Positions 1 to 8,678 of a stretch of DNA of 20,584 nt are shown here, piece after piece; the first letter of the stretch is position 1; each line of letters opens with the position of its first letter. The DNA comes from Chara braunii. Lineage: Eukaryota > Streptophyta > Charophyceae > Charales > Characeae. Location of the stretch: NCBI GenBank assembly GCA_003427395.1, contig BFEA01000085.1, positions 3,504,648 through 3,525,231 on the forward strand. Direction: 5' to 3'. The position numbers and the translations under genes were made by a program. The notes under the pieces are model-generated. The model was given only the letters and a program-made list of their open reading frames with translations, ran no database searches and was not told the DNA's origin.

Positions 1-90
1 ATAGTTAAATGAAGAACGGGGAATATTCTGAAAAACGAAGTCCGATGACAACGTAGCATGCTCTTCCGTAACGGAACACATCAACGTTGC

Positions 91-93
<3 letters not shown>

Positions 94-170
<77 letters not shown>
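94..170. repeat. (CT)n microsatellite
   Basis: This is an uninterrupted CT dinucleotide run of about 77 bases. Open frames crossing it encode only Leu-Ser repeats and are not credible proteins. Confidence 0.99.
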
Positions 171-172
<2 letters not shown>

Positions 173-262
173 GTGTATATGTTTATACGTATCTATCTAC
201 CAACATATCTGTATGTTTGTCTGTCTATGCCCTCTCTCTGCCACGTGTGCAGTGTGTACCCA

Positions 263-678
263 CAACAGAAAAATTCCCACGAGAAATAAAAGTTGAAAAA
301 ATATTCCATAAGAAAAAAATCCTTCGTTCAAGATGTAATGAAAGTCTGGATGAGTTTATGAAATGTTTTAATTAAACTTTCATTTTACTACAATAAATAT
401 CTTTTAATTTGGATTGGATAAGCTTATTTATGACAAGAAATCCTTACTTAGAATGACAGTCCAATTAAAATATTGCATGAACTCATCCAGACTTTCATTC
501 CATCTCTAGCATCTAGTTCGAATAAGAAGGGATACCCCATTCTTGGAAGGAAAGTTTTCAAGTAAGACATAAAATTTTAAAATTGGAATGACATTTTTTA
601 AGATGGAATGAAAATTTAAAATTTATAATGTAATTTTACTATAAAATGATTATTTAATTCTGAGAAATTTTTCTGTTG
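263..678 (+). mobile_element. Foldback MITE, copy 1 (CAACAG ends)
   Basis: The element begins CAACAGAAAAATT and ends AATTTTTCTGTTG, so its termini are inverted. It has an internal foldback: positions 337-354 and 482-499 are perfect 18-bp reverse complements, and the pairing continues outward and inward with scattered mismatches over about 55 bp per arm. It has no coding capacity. A second copy in the opposite orientation lies at 9050-9561 and shares both ends and the internal foldback. The dinucleotide CA flanks both ends here (261-262 and 679-680). The inverted copy has TG on both sides, which is CA in element orientation, so a 2-bp CA duplication or two extra element bases are both possible. 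The superfamily is not assigned. Confidence 0.8.
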
Positions 679-1215
679 CATCCATCCATAAAAAAACCTA
701 TCATGTATCATCCTTTTCCAGCCACTTCACCACCCCCATCCAATAGTAGCACAAAGCGACCCTCTCGTGGATATATGAATCCCAACACGTGTCGTCCTTC
801 ATTCCCACGGACTCGGGTTTGGAGTGCCATGAACGTGCACGTGATGTACGATGTGTGACACCAACTGACGTCGTATCGCCTTCCCCATCATGGGAGAACG
901 GGAATCGGAGAGAGGTTCGTAGTCATGTGGAGGTCTGGCTGCTGGCATGATGGCGGTGGCAGTCCCTCCCGTCATCCGAACTGTCGTCATCGTCCATCAA
1001 CTCTCCTATGTCCACTCTCGCGTCGAGGAGGATGTTGAGCAAGATACACACAATCGTAAACTTTTTACACAATGACTTAAGATTCCCAATTTGTTTACGG
1101 ATGAAGTTGCTTTCATATCCCTTTAAGCAAACTAAGAGTCCGCTATATGCAGCTCCTTCTGCTTGTGTGTGTGGTAGTCGTCATATGTCACATCGTCTGG
1201 AATTCGAGGGAAAGT
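679..1215. other. No gene recognised
   Basis: I see only short frames without recognisable motifs, on either strand. Composition is mixed and no tandem or inverted structure stands out. Confidence 0.6.
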
Positions 1216-1330
1216 GTCGACCCCACGTACGGGGACGGGTCATATGGATTTTCGTACGACCATCTTTACGGCACCCCCGACGCCCGTACGGCCCGTCTGT
1301 ACGGACTTTGGTCCCTCGATATGTGATCGT
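1216..1330. repeat. CGTACG-rich segment, possible hAT subterminal fragment
   Basis: This segment has several CGTACG/CCGTACGG palindromes within about 100 bases. Similar CGTACGTACGG clusters occur in the subterminal part of the hAT-type element at 6093-6812. No CAGGG terminus or duplication is present here, so it may be a relic fragment or unrelated. Confidence 0.3.
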
Positions 1331-1383
1331 TAAGGGGGAGGGGGAGGGAGAATGAGGGCTATGTGCGGGTGTAAGGGGGTTCC

Positions 1384-1781
1384 ACACCCCATCTAAAAAA
1401 ATAAAAAGATTTTTTGGGGGGATAACTTCAGTAGAGTCAGAAAAACGAGTTATAATTGCACAACGGGGCAAGATACAATTTGCAATTGCACTTCAGACAC
1501 CCTACCTGGCTATATGTCTATTCAACGTGCAATGGAAAAGTTTCAACGCCATTGTACCCGTTGAATAGCCCTCGGGGGCCCGTTGAATCCCCGTTGAATA
1601 GTACAACGGGCCCTCCCCATTGAATATTGTTCAACGGGGAGGGCGCATTGGGCCTCGGACACGTCGCTGGACGCGTGTGGAGCAAAAAAAACATTCATCC
1701 CATTGAATACCCGTTGAATTTTCGTTGAATCCCCGTTGAATCCCGTTGAATCCCGTTGAATGTTGTTGAATCCCGTCGCTG
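1384..1781 (+). repeat. CCCGTTGAAT-rich dispersed repeat, copy 1
   Basis: This is homologous to the reverse complement of 3301-3509. The shared features, in order, are an ACACCCC/ATACCCC plus A-rich start, a GAGTCA...GAGTTATAATTGCAC block near 1434-1460, a TACCTGGC/GGCCAGGTA stretch, and a GTTGAA...CGCTG end. The distal part is expanded here into about seven exact copies of CCGTTGAAT plus variants. Within it, 1588-1598 (TCCCCGTTGAA) and 1630-1640 (TTCAACGGGGA) are perfect 11-bp inverted repeats. It encodes no protein I recognise. Ends and class are not defined. Confidence 0.6.
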
Positions 1782-1928
1782 TTTTTTTTTCCCCCTCTAA
1801 CCAAAAAGTTCAGGAGCATGGTCCCGTTAGCAGTCGGATAGGAATGTGGTCGATCCAGTGTGACACTGAGTGGCAGTTGGCTGAAAGGTTCATTACGAAT
1901 TTCTAGACTGAGAAAACAAAAAAATGGC

Positions 1929-1946
1929 AAAAAAAAAAAAAAAAAA
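1929..1946. repeat. Poly(A) run
   Basis: This is an A homopolymer of about 18 bases. Flanking sequence (1782-2160) shows no gene or element that I can identify, so it cannot be called a retroposon tail. Confidence 0.9.
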
Positions 1947-2167
1947 CAGAGACCTTCCACCTGAAATCACGGCAAAGTGCTTTCTAGCCATATGATCACA
2001 AATGATCTGATGATGGTGGTTGCAACAACAGTGAACAAAGTAACTGCCACATTTTCAGGAATAAAATCAACTTCTGTCAGTAGTGATCTAGACGCCCTCC
2101 ATATACTCCGTGATTGAAGGAGGGGTCCGCCCAATGAGATAATTGCACAACAGCACACAAAGTACTG

Positions 2168-2249
2168 AAAATCTTTTCTCCTGTGCGCCTATGGCCGACC
2201 CCACTCTCTTTTGGGGTTGGCCATACCCCCAACGGATTGAAAAGATTTT
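2168..2249. repeat. Nested inverted repeat (two-tier stem-loop)
   Basis: The outer arms AAAATCTTTTC (2168-2178) and GAAAAGATTTT (2239-2249) are perfect 11-bp complements. The inner arms TGGCCGACCCCA (2192-2203) and TGGGGTTGGCCA (2212-2223) pair over 12 bp with one G.U, leaving an 8-nt loop CTCTCTTT. It could be a foldback element core or an RNA hairpin. There is no gene around it. Confidence 0.75.
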
Positions 2250-2349
2250 GGCGAGAAGCTTTCTTTGCACCAGCAAACCCAGTGTTAAGGAGAGGAGGAG
2301 GGGAACCAAGATCTCCTTACTTTTTTGGATAATACATGTAAAATACTGA

Positions 2350-2830
2350 GCGTGGGATCACACGTACTGCACGACAGGATTTGGGTCACGCAACTGCCAC
2401 ACAAACATTTTTCTATCCTATCTCGTTGCTAGTGGGACCATGCTCCAAGGTGTTGTAGAGGCCAGTCAGTGTGTGCACAGTGATCACCTGGAACTGTGAG
2501 TCGTGGGTGTCCTGGAATATGAGACCACCTCCCAGCCCATCCTCACGTCAATACTCCTAGTGCACCCCCTATCCCACTATTCTACCTCAGTGTGACCAGC
2601 ACTCAGGACCATTGCCCGACCAACGGGCAGGCAACTTGGACTGAACAGCAGTGATAGGCACCAGGGCTGATAGATTGCCCAACATTGGTGGAGGTGGAAT
2701 TGAACGAACCTTGTGGAACCGGAACTATGGACGCTAGTCCCAGACAATGAACTACATGCTCCATATATATATACCCACCAGACAGTTCTATCAGAATGTC
2801 AGTAGGAACTGCACCCAATTGCACCCTATC
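2350..2830. other. No gene recognised
   Basis: Frames here are short and carry no motifs. There is an (AT) stretch near 2763-2771 and nothing else I can support. Confidence 0.6.
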
Positions 2831-2837
2831 CCATTGA

Positions 2838-3093
2838 AAAAAAAAAAAAAAAAAGCGTCAGGCTTGTTTTTTTTTTTCTTATTTTTTTTAATGGATGAAA
2901 AAAAAAGGATAAAAAAAAAAGAAAAAAAAAGAGAAAAACTCACTTTCAAACTCGGCGCAAGTAAGTGTATGTTTGTGTTTGTGTTTGTATGTGTATGTGT
3001 TTGTGTGTGTGTTATGTGTGATTGGGGGGGGGGAGGGGGGGCAACCCATCCCCCACCAATCAATCAATCAATAAAAAATAAATAAATAAAAAT
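2838..3093. repeat. Low-complexity tract: A/G-rich, GT-rich, G run, (AATC)n/(AAAT)n
   Basis: In order, this contains poly-A and GAAAA-rich sequence (about 2838-2940), a GT-rich stretch (about 2966-3013), a G-rich run (about 3024-3041), then CAATCAATCAATCAAT followed by AAAT repeats (3056-3093). The AATC array, led by a CCACC-type sequence, resembles arrays at 3523-3548 and 5726-5890 in the opposite orientation. Confidence 0.9.
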
Positions 3094-3205
3094 TGATGTG
3101 TTTTAAGTCTGGTTAGGTTTTTGATTTTTTTTCAAGTTAAATCATTTAAATGATCAAAAAATAAAAATAAAAATATGGGGATGCAGAGCGCAAAAAAATC
3201 TGCAC

Positions 3206-3208
<3 letters not shown>

Positions 3209-3241
<33 letters not shown>
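3209..3241. repeat. Poly(T) run
   Basis: A T homopolymer of about 33 bases, next to the CCCGTTGAAT-type repeat copy 2. Read on the minus strand it is a poly(A) downstream of that copy, which could be a retroposon tail, although no duplication was found. Confidence 0.9.
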
Positions 3242-3242
<1 letters not shown>

Positions 3243-3300
3243 TTTTTGCGAAAAAACAAATTGCGAGTCTCGTTGTACCGCGTTCTAACACGGTATAGCG

Positions 3301-3509
3301 CAGCGTTGTAACGGGGGTTCAACGGTCGTTGAACATTTTAACGGGAAACCCCCGTTGAATCGGAAACCAGAAACACATCTACCTGGCCATAAATTTCGGT
3401 TGTATACATTGCCCAAACTTCTATTTGAAACTGTGTTTTCGCCCATAGTGCAATTATAACTCATTTTTGTGACTCCGGCGTAGTTTTCTTTTTTTTTGGG
3501 TCGGGGTAT
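3301..3509 (-). repeat. CCCGTTGAAT-type dispersed repeat, copy 2
   Basis: Read on the minus strand, this matches 1384-1781: an A-rich lead, a GAGTCA block, GAGTTATAATTGCAC, GGCCAGGTA, then GTTGAA/CCCCCGTT units ending CGCTG. It lacks the multiple CCGTTGAAT expansion of copy 1 and is therefore about half its length. A (GATT)n array follows at 3523-3548. Confidence 0.6.
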
Positions 3510-3522
3510 TGAAATAAAAAAA

Positions 3523-3548
3523 TGGATTGACTGATTGATTGGGTGGTT
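3523..3548. repeat. (GATT)n short array
   Basis: Imperfect GATT repeats followed by GGGTGGTTG. The same GATT plus GGGTGG combination occurs at 5726-5745, which suggests a shared element boundary. Confidence 0.7.
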
Positions 3549-3691
3549 GTAGTAGTGGAGAGAGAGAGCAACATACTGCGTTGCTGAAGCAATAAAGTAA
3601 TCATGCGTAGCTATGCACATGCTGATGCAGTCTTCAGTGCTTCAACCAATGAATCGAAAAAATAGATAGTCTTTAAGCACACGAATCCGAC

Positions 3692-3768
3692 AATATCCCG
3701 TCTTCAACCTTCCCCGTAATGTCGGCAAACTGATAATACCCCGTCTCTCCTTTCCCCGATACTGTCGG
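3692..3768. repeat. Two-copy imperfect tandem repeat, period 43
   Basis: Positions 3692-3725 and 3735-3768 align without gaps, each running AATAYCCCGTC...CTGTCGG-like. They lie just past the 3' end of the reverse-transcriptase relic on its strand and may be part of that element's 3' region. Confidence 0.6.
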
Positions 3769-3910
3769 AACTTTGGCATTCCCCTACGCGTGGCGCCAGT
3801 ACCGATATCATCAGGGGGCAGCGACCCTTTGGTGGGAGGGTCAGGTGCCACCAATTGGTAAATACAGTCGACATCACCCGACAGTTCTAGCCTAAGTTCC
3901 GAAACCGTTC

Positions 3911-5727
3911 CTACTCTGGTGCCTTCCTTCCAATGGAGTGGTTTAGAGTCCCAGTAAAAAATTCTAGTGGATACCGAAGTAACCTAAGTTCCCTACTCAG
4001 AATCAGCAGGGGCATTTCGGCAAGTTCCACTGATGACGTATAGGCCCAAATTCGAGACATAGCATTGTTAATAACCGCCTTTTTTTGTTTTCCGTCTGTG
4101 TACGACTTTTAGCTTTGCATGGACCTGTACGATAAATCGTTGGACCATACGTTTTCCTCGTTTTTTCCCCTATACCGAATCTCCACCCTGTTTAGTTTCG
4201 CACAGACCCTGAGATCACAACCCAAAAACACCCAACATCCTTCCCCTTCATCCGTTCTTTTTAACTGCAGGTTTCTGTCGTAGATCTCGTCTAGCTTTTT
4301 CAACAGCCCTTCTGCCCGCTGAGCCCCCTTAACTGTACCGCTATCCCAGACAAAATTTGACAGGTCGTCCACCAGCCTAATTCCTCGCATGAGGTTCCTG
4401 TCCCTACCCAATGAGTCCAAAAAACACGCTTCAAGTTCGTTGTATACACAAAATGGGGGGCTACTACTCTTCCCCATAGGGACCCCCATTACCTGTCTAA
4501 GTACTCGCCCTGCGGCGACCAAGTACGTGTTGTCCAACTCGTACGTCACAAACCTCATAATCTGGTCCAAACTAATGAAAAGCCACTCATTGCCCCTCTG
4601 TCTTGCGAATGAGACCCCTTTTCCCTCTTCTTCTTACGAACAATCCATTCCTTCCCTTCCTTCTCGTCACTTCCACCAACCACTCAACCGCCACTTTGAT
4701 CGGAGAGTGTGAAAGTTCGTTAAACATTTCTTTAACGTCGAATGACCGCCCGTTGACTTTTCCTCCTTTGCTCTTTGCCTGGGCCCATCTAATTATCTTA
4801 TCTATCCTATCTTTCAGATCACCCACAGAGCACAAATTAAATTGTCATGACGGTGGAATCATCAGAATCATCCCGTTTAGTGCCCTTGCGATTCGTTGCC
4901 CCGCCTGTCTCGAAGGTTCGGGGTACAAGGGAGTGATAGGACGAAACTTGCACACATCCTTATTCTTGGAATTACATATGCCCTTCCCATCCCACTTCCC
5001 AATTTCCCCAAACCCTTCCACTTGGTATTTGGCTTTGCACCCCGCCAACACATCCTATTCATCGCAGGTCACAGGTTCAAAACTGCCTTTTCCCCAGAAC
5101 ATGTCACGCATCCCTTCTGCATATATCTTTGGACACATAACTAGAGTTTCAACTGGGTTCTTATCGAGCGGGGTTCTAACAAAATTCACCAGCACCTTCT
5201 TCCATACTTCCACCTCATCCGAGTCAGCCCTTACAACTTTCTTCTTACTTCCGTCAGAACAAGTCAGCACACTGATGACATCACTCGGTGTTACCCATTT
5301 CGTCAACCCAAATTTGAGAAACGAGTCATTAATTTCCTTCGTCACTTCCCTCACTAGATTCACTCCTTCTCTCATCACCACGTTTTTCCCATTGACCACG
5401 GCCTAAGGAATACAACACACAGAGCTTAGCTTACAAGTCACGTGCTCCCCCACCTTCGGGAGATCCGAGTCTGCACATGGGCAGACACCTACCACATTCT
5501 GCGCAGCAGATCTGTGGTTCTGCAGAAATTTCCCTACTGATGGATTGCTCCTCCAGACAGTACGTAAACGACTACAAATGACCTTGCGACACACTCTGGG
5601 AACTATTCCTTAATCCGTTGCTTCACAAGACGACGTACTTCCCTCTTTAATATACCCTCCTTAAATGTAATCCCAACTACGATACGCCTCCTCAGCTCAA
5701 TCCCAAATTTCTTAGACAAGCACTCAT
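3911..5727 (-). pseudogene. Decayed reverse transcriptase, probably Penelope-like retroelement
   Basis: Read from high to low coordinates, this is a reverse transcriptase broken by stops and frameshifts. The finger-domain motif KFRPITPLYPEPSRQAGQRI lies near 4877-4940. Motif A, SFDVKEMF, is near 4730-4750. Motif B, GVPMGKSSSPP, is near 4455-4490. Motif C, LVDDL with two catalytic-type aspartates, is near 4360-4375. Upstream, a CPC-containing stretch (about 5403-5594) and a basic stretch (about 5608-5727) remain open in adjacent frames. In-frame stops lie at 5403-5405, 5055-5057, 4845-4847 and 4109-4111. The frame shifts near 4617 and again near 5600. The frame after 4109 stays open to a stop at 3911-3913. 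The MG in motif B and the lack of YADD favour the Penelope-like class over LINE or LTR types (family knowledge). No GIY-YIG endonuclease was seen. It cannot make an active enzyme as it stands. Confidence 0.8.
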
Positions 5728-5890
5728 TGGGTGGTTGATTGATTGACTAACTGGTTGATTGATTGATCACTTCATTGATTGATTGATTCATTCATTCATT
5801 GATTCATTGACTGATTGATTGATTGATTGAGCACCAGAAGGGAAAAAAAAATGAAAAAAAAACGATTGATTTATTTACTGATTGATTGTG
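5726..5890. repeat. (GATT)n/(ATTC)n array
   Basis: Interrupted GATT and CATT repeats abut the 5' end of the reverse-transcriptase relic, with an A-rich interruption at about 5842-5862. Its junction with the coding remnant, GGGTGGTTGATT, resembles the one at 3541. Confidence 0.85.
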
Positions 5891-5921
5891 GGGGGGGGCG
5901 CCTCCCTCGGCATGCACACAT

Positions 5922-6092
5922 AAAAAAAAAAATAATAATTATAATAATAAGAAGAAGAAGAATAAGAATAAAAATAAGAATTATAAAAATAATTAAATTA
6001 TAAATTATAAAATAAATAAATAAAAAAATCACAATCAAAATAAATAATAAAAATAAATGATAAATAATAGAAATAATATATATATATATATA
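5922..6092. repeat. AT-rich simple sequence ending in (TA)n
   Basis: Stretches of AAT, AAG and AAAT repeats end in a TA run directly abutting the CAGGG end of a hAT-type element. The frames here encode Ile/Phe-rich nonsense. Confidence 0.9.
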
Positions 6093-6812
6093 CAGGGTCA
6101 CCACCCCGTACGTACGGAGTTCCCTGGGCAGACCTCCGTACGTACGGGCATTCGGGGTCCCGTACGGGGTTCGAACCCGACGGAGTTCGGGCCCCGCCAA
6201 AAATTATTTCGGGGCCTAAAAATAATTATGTTTTTCTGAATTTTTTTTATGAGTTCTCTATGACGTGAGGTACATGCCTGTAAATTTTCAAGTCATTTGG
6301 CGAAGTCAAATAAGAATTAAAAATCGCCAAAGATGGCGGCGTCAAAACGTGCTCGCCCACGTATTTTTTCACTTTTTACTTTTTGTTTTCACTTTAGTTC
6401 GGGGTCTAAAAAATTTTATTATTATTTGAAACTTTTTTAGTGGTTTTTGTATTACGTGACGTTCACATCTTCAAATTTTCAGGGCATTTAGCTATGCCAA
6501 AAAGAAATGAAAAATCGCCAAAGATGGCGGTGTCGAAAACATGCTCGCGCACTCACTAAATTTAATTCTCTTTTTAATTTTATTTATTTTTATTATTAGT
6601 ATTTGTTTTCCGAAATTTATTTTTACTTCAAATTTGGTAAGGAATTCGGATGTAATGCTCAGGCAAATCTTGTTTAATTTATTTTTTTCCATAACATATC
6701 TTTTTTTCAGATTTTTTTGATGAACGAACGTCCGAACGCATCCCCAAGGGGTCCCATACGCTCGGGCGTTCGGGTTCGGGCGTTCGGCCCGTCCCGAACG
6801 CCGGTTACCCTG
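6093..6812 (+). mobile_element. Non-autonomous hAT-type element 1
   Basis: The termini are CAGGGTCACC and GGTTACCCTG. The flanking octamers are TATATATA (6085-6092) and TATATGTA (6813-6820), a 7/8 match in a TA tract. CAGGG termini with 8-bp duplications are characteristic of the hAT superfamily (family knowledge). Both ends carry clustered CGTACG, CGAACG and GTTCGGG motifs, as expected of subterminal transposase-binding repeats. The middle has two diverged tandem copies of a unit of about 190 bp, each running from TTCGGGG(C/T)CTAAAA to an AAATCGCCAAAGATGGCGG block (near 6322 and 6514). There is no transposase coding. Confidence 0.85.
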
Positions 6813-6886
6813 TATATGTATATAAAATAAATAAAATAATAAAATATAAAATATAAAATAATAAATCATTTTTTTATAATTAAAAT

Positions 6887-6986
6887 CAGGGTTGCTGACG
6901 TTCGGGACGGTCCGAATGCCCGAACCCAAACGACCGAATGTACGGGACCCCTTCGGAAGGCGTTGGCCGTTCGGGCTGAGCGCAGG

Positions 6987-7017
<31 letters not shown>

Positions 7018-7631
7018 GGAAAAAAATAATGTGATGGAGAAAAATAAACTAAACAACATTTGTCAGGGCACTACATCCAAATGCTTTACCAAATTTGATT
7101 TAAAAATCAAATACAAAAAATAAACACAATGATAAAAATTTAAAATAAGAAAAAATAAAAAGAGAATTAAAATGAGTGAGTGTGCCGTCACCTTTTCGAC
7201 ACCGCCATTTTTGCCGATTTTTAATTTTTTTTTGGCATTGACAAATTCCTTGAAAATGTACAGATATGTAGTTTACATAATCAATAACTCATTAAAAAAA
7301 TTTCGAAAAAAAATAATTTTTTTTAAGCCCCGAAATAAAGTGAAAACAAAAAGTTAAAAGTTAAAAAAAAAAACAAAATAGTGAGTGGGCGAGCACGTTT
7401 TGACACCCCCATCTTTGACCATTTTTAATGTTTGTTTGGCTTAGCAGAATGGCTGCAAAATTCATAGGCGTGTAGGTTACATCATAGAGAACTAATAAAA
7501 AAAAACATCAGAAAAAGAGCTTATTTTTACCCCCCGAACCTAGAGGTGTTCAACCCCCGAACGGGACCCCGAACGCCTGAACGTTCGGGGGCCAGCCCGG
7601 GGGCCCCCGAACGTTCGGTCAGGTAACCCTG
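6887..7631 (-). mobile_element. Non-autonomous hAT-type element 2, perfect 8-bp TSD
   Basis: The element begins CAGGGTTGCTG and ends GGTAACCCTG. It is flanked by a perfect 8-bp target-site duplication, ATTAAAAT, at 6879-6886 and 7632-7639. It runs opposite to element 1 and is closely related to element 3. It keeps CGAACG-rich subterminal regions, two internal unit copies, and a poly(A) tract of about 27 bases near 6987-7013. It is non-coding. Confidence 0.93.
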
Positions 7632-7686
7632 ATTAAAATAATATATGAAATAAATTTTTATATTAAATTATATATATATATATATT

Positions 7687-7719
7687 GTCACAAACAGAAC
7701 TGCCCGGTAAACCGTAGGC

Positions 7720-7763
<44 letters not shown>

Positions 7764-7860
7764 TCAAATAGAACTGCCCGGTAAACCGTAGGCAGAGAGG
7801 GAGAAGAGGACAACAAACGAGGGGCTGTGACAAACTGTTTCGTCGGAGTTTCACCGACTC
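7687..7860. repeat. Duplicated hairpin-bearing segment inside (TA)n
   Basis: A segment containing GAACTGCCCGGTAAACCG and TAGGCAGA occurs twice (7687-7722 and 7763-7796) within TA repeats. Each copy can fold through CTGCC/GGCAG with an inner CGGT/ACCG. Unique sequence with a GTCGG/CCGAC hairpin follows up to 7860. Confidence 0.75.
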
Positions 7861-7885
7861 ATATATATATATATATATATATATA

Positions 7886-8638
7886 CAGGGTTACCTGACC
7901 GAACATTCGGGGGCCCCCGGGCTGGCCCTCGAACGTTCGGGCGTTCGGGGTCCCGTTCGGGGGCTGAACACCTCCAGGTTCGGCCCCCGCCGGAATTTTT
8001 TTCGGGGCCTAAAAATAAGTTTTTTTTCTGAATTTGTTTTTGTGAGTTCTCTATGATGTAACCTACACTCCTATAAATTTTGAAACCATTCTACTAGGCC
8101 AACAAAACATTAAAAATCGTCAAAGAAGGGGGTGTCAAAACGTGATCGCCCACTCTCTATTTTGTTTTTTTTCACTTTTAACTTTTTGTTTTCACTTTAT
8201 TTCGGGGCCTAAAAGAAATGATTATTTTTTGAAAACTTTTTAACGAGTTATTGATTATGTAAGCTACATATCTGTAAATTTTCAGGGCATTTGTCAATGC
8301 CAAAAAATAATTAAAAATCGGCAAATATGACGGTGTTGAAAAGGTGCTGGCACACTCACTCATTTTAATTCTCTGTTTATTTTTTCTTATTTTTATCGTA
8401 GTGTTTATTTTTTATATTTGATTTTTAATTCGAATTTGGTAAAGAATTTGGATGTAGTGCCCAGGCAAATGTTGTTGAGCTTAGTTTTCTCCATAACATA
8501 ATTTGTTTTCGAAATGTTTTGAAAATGCTTTTTTTTTTTTTTTTTTTTTTTGTCCGTGTTCGGTTCGAACGGCCGAACGCGTTCCAAAAAGGTCCGTACG
8601 TTCGGGCGTTCAGCCCGTCCAGAACGCCGGTTACCCTG
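7886..8638 (+). mobile_element. Non-autonomous hAT-type element 3
   Basis: The termini are CAGGGTTACC and GGTTACCCTG. The first 100 bases nearly match the reverse complement of the right end of element 2. The flanks are TATATATA (7878-7885) and ATTATATA (8639-8646), a 6/8 match only, and the left side is a TA microsatellite that may have changed since insertion. It has two internal unit copies, a poly(T) run near 8529-8551, and no coding. Confidence 0.87.
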
Positions 8639-8678
8639 ATTATATATATATATAAACACATATATATATATATATAAT

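Noticed and set aside
58-375. Leu-Ser repeat protein frames over the CT tract
   Set aside because: Both frames are a direct translation of a dinucleotide microsatellite with no motif on either side.
4030-4060. CTGATGA, a hammerhead ribozyme core start
   Set aside because: There is no GAAA core or flanking helices at the needed spacing. It lies in the reverse-transcriptase relic.
4603-5406. Plus-strand open frame of 267 codons, the longest in the window
   Set aside because: It lies antisense to the reverse-transcriptase relic, whose motifs read on the minus strand, and its own translation has no recognisable domain.
6166-6180. GGTTCGAACCC resembling a tRNA B box
   Set aside because: It lies in the palindrome-rich subterminal region of hAT element 1 and has no tRNA around it.
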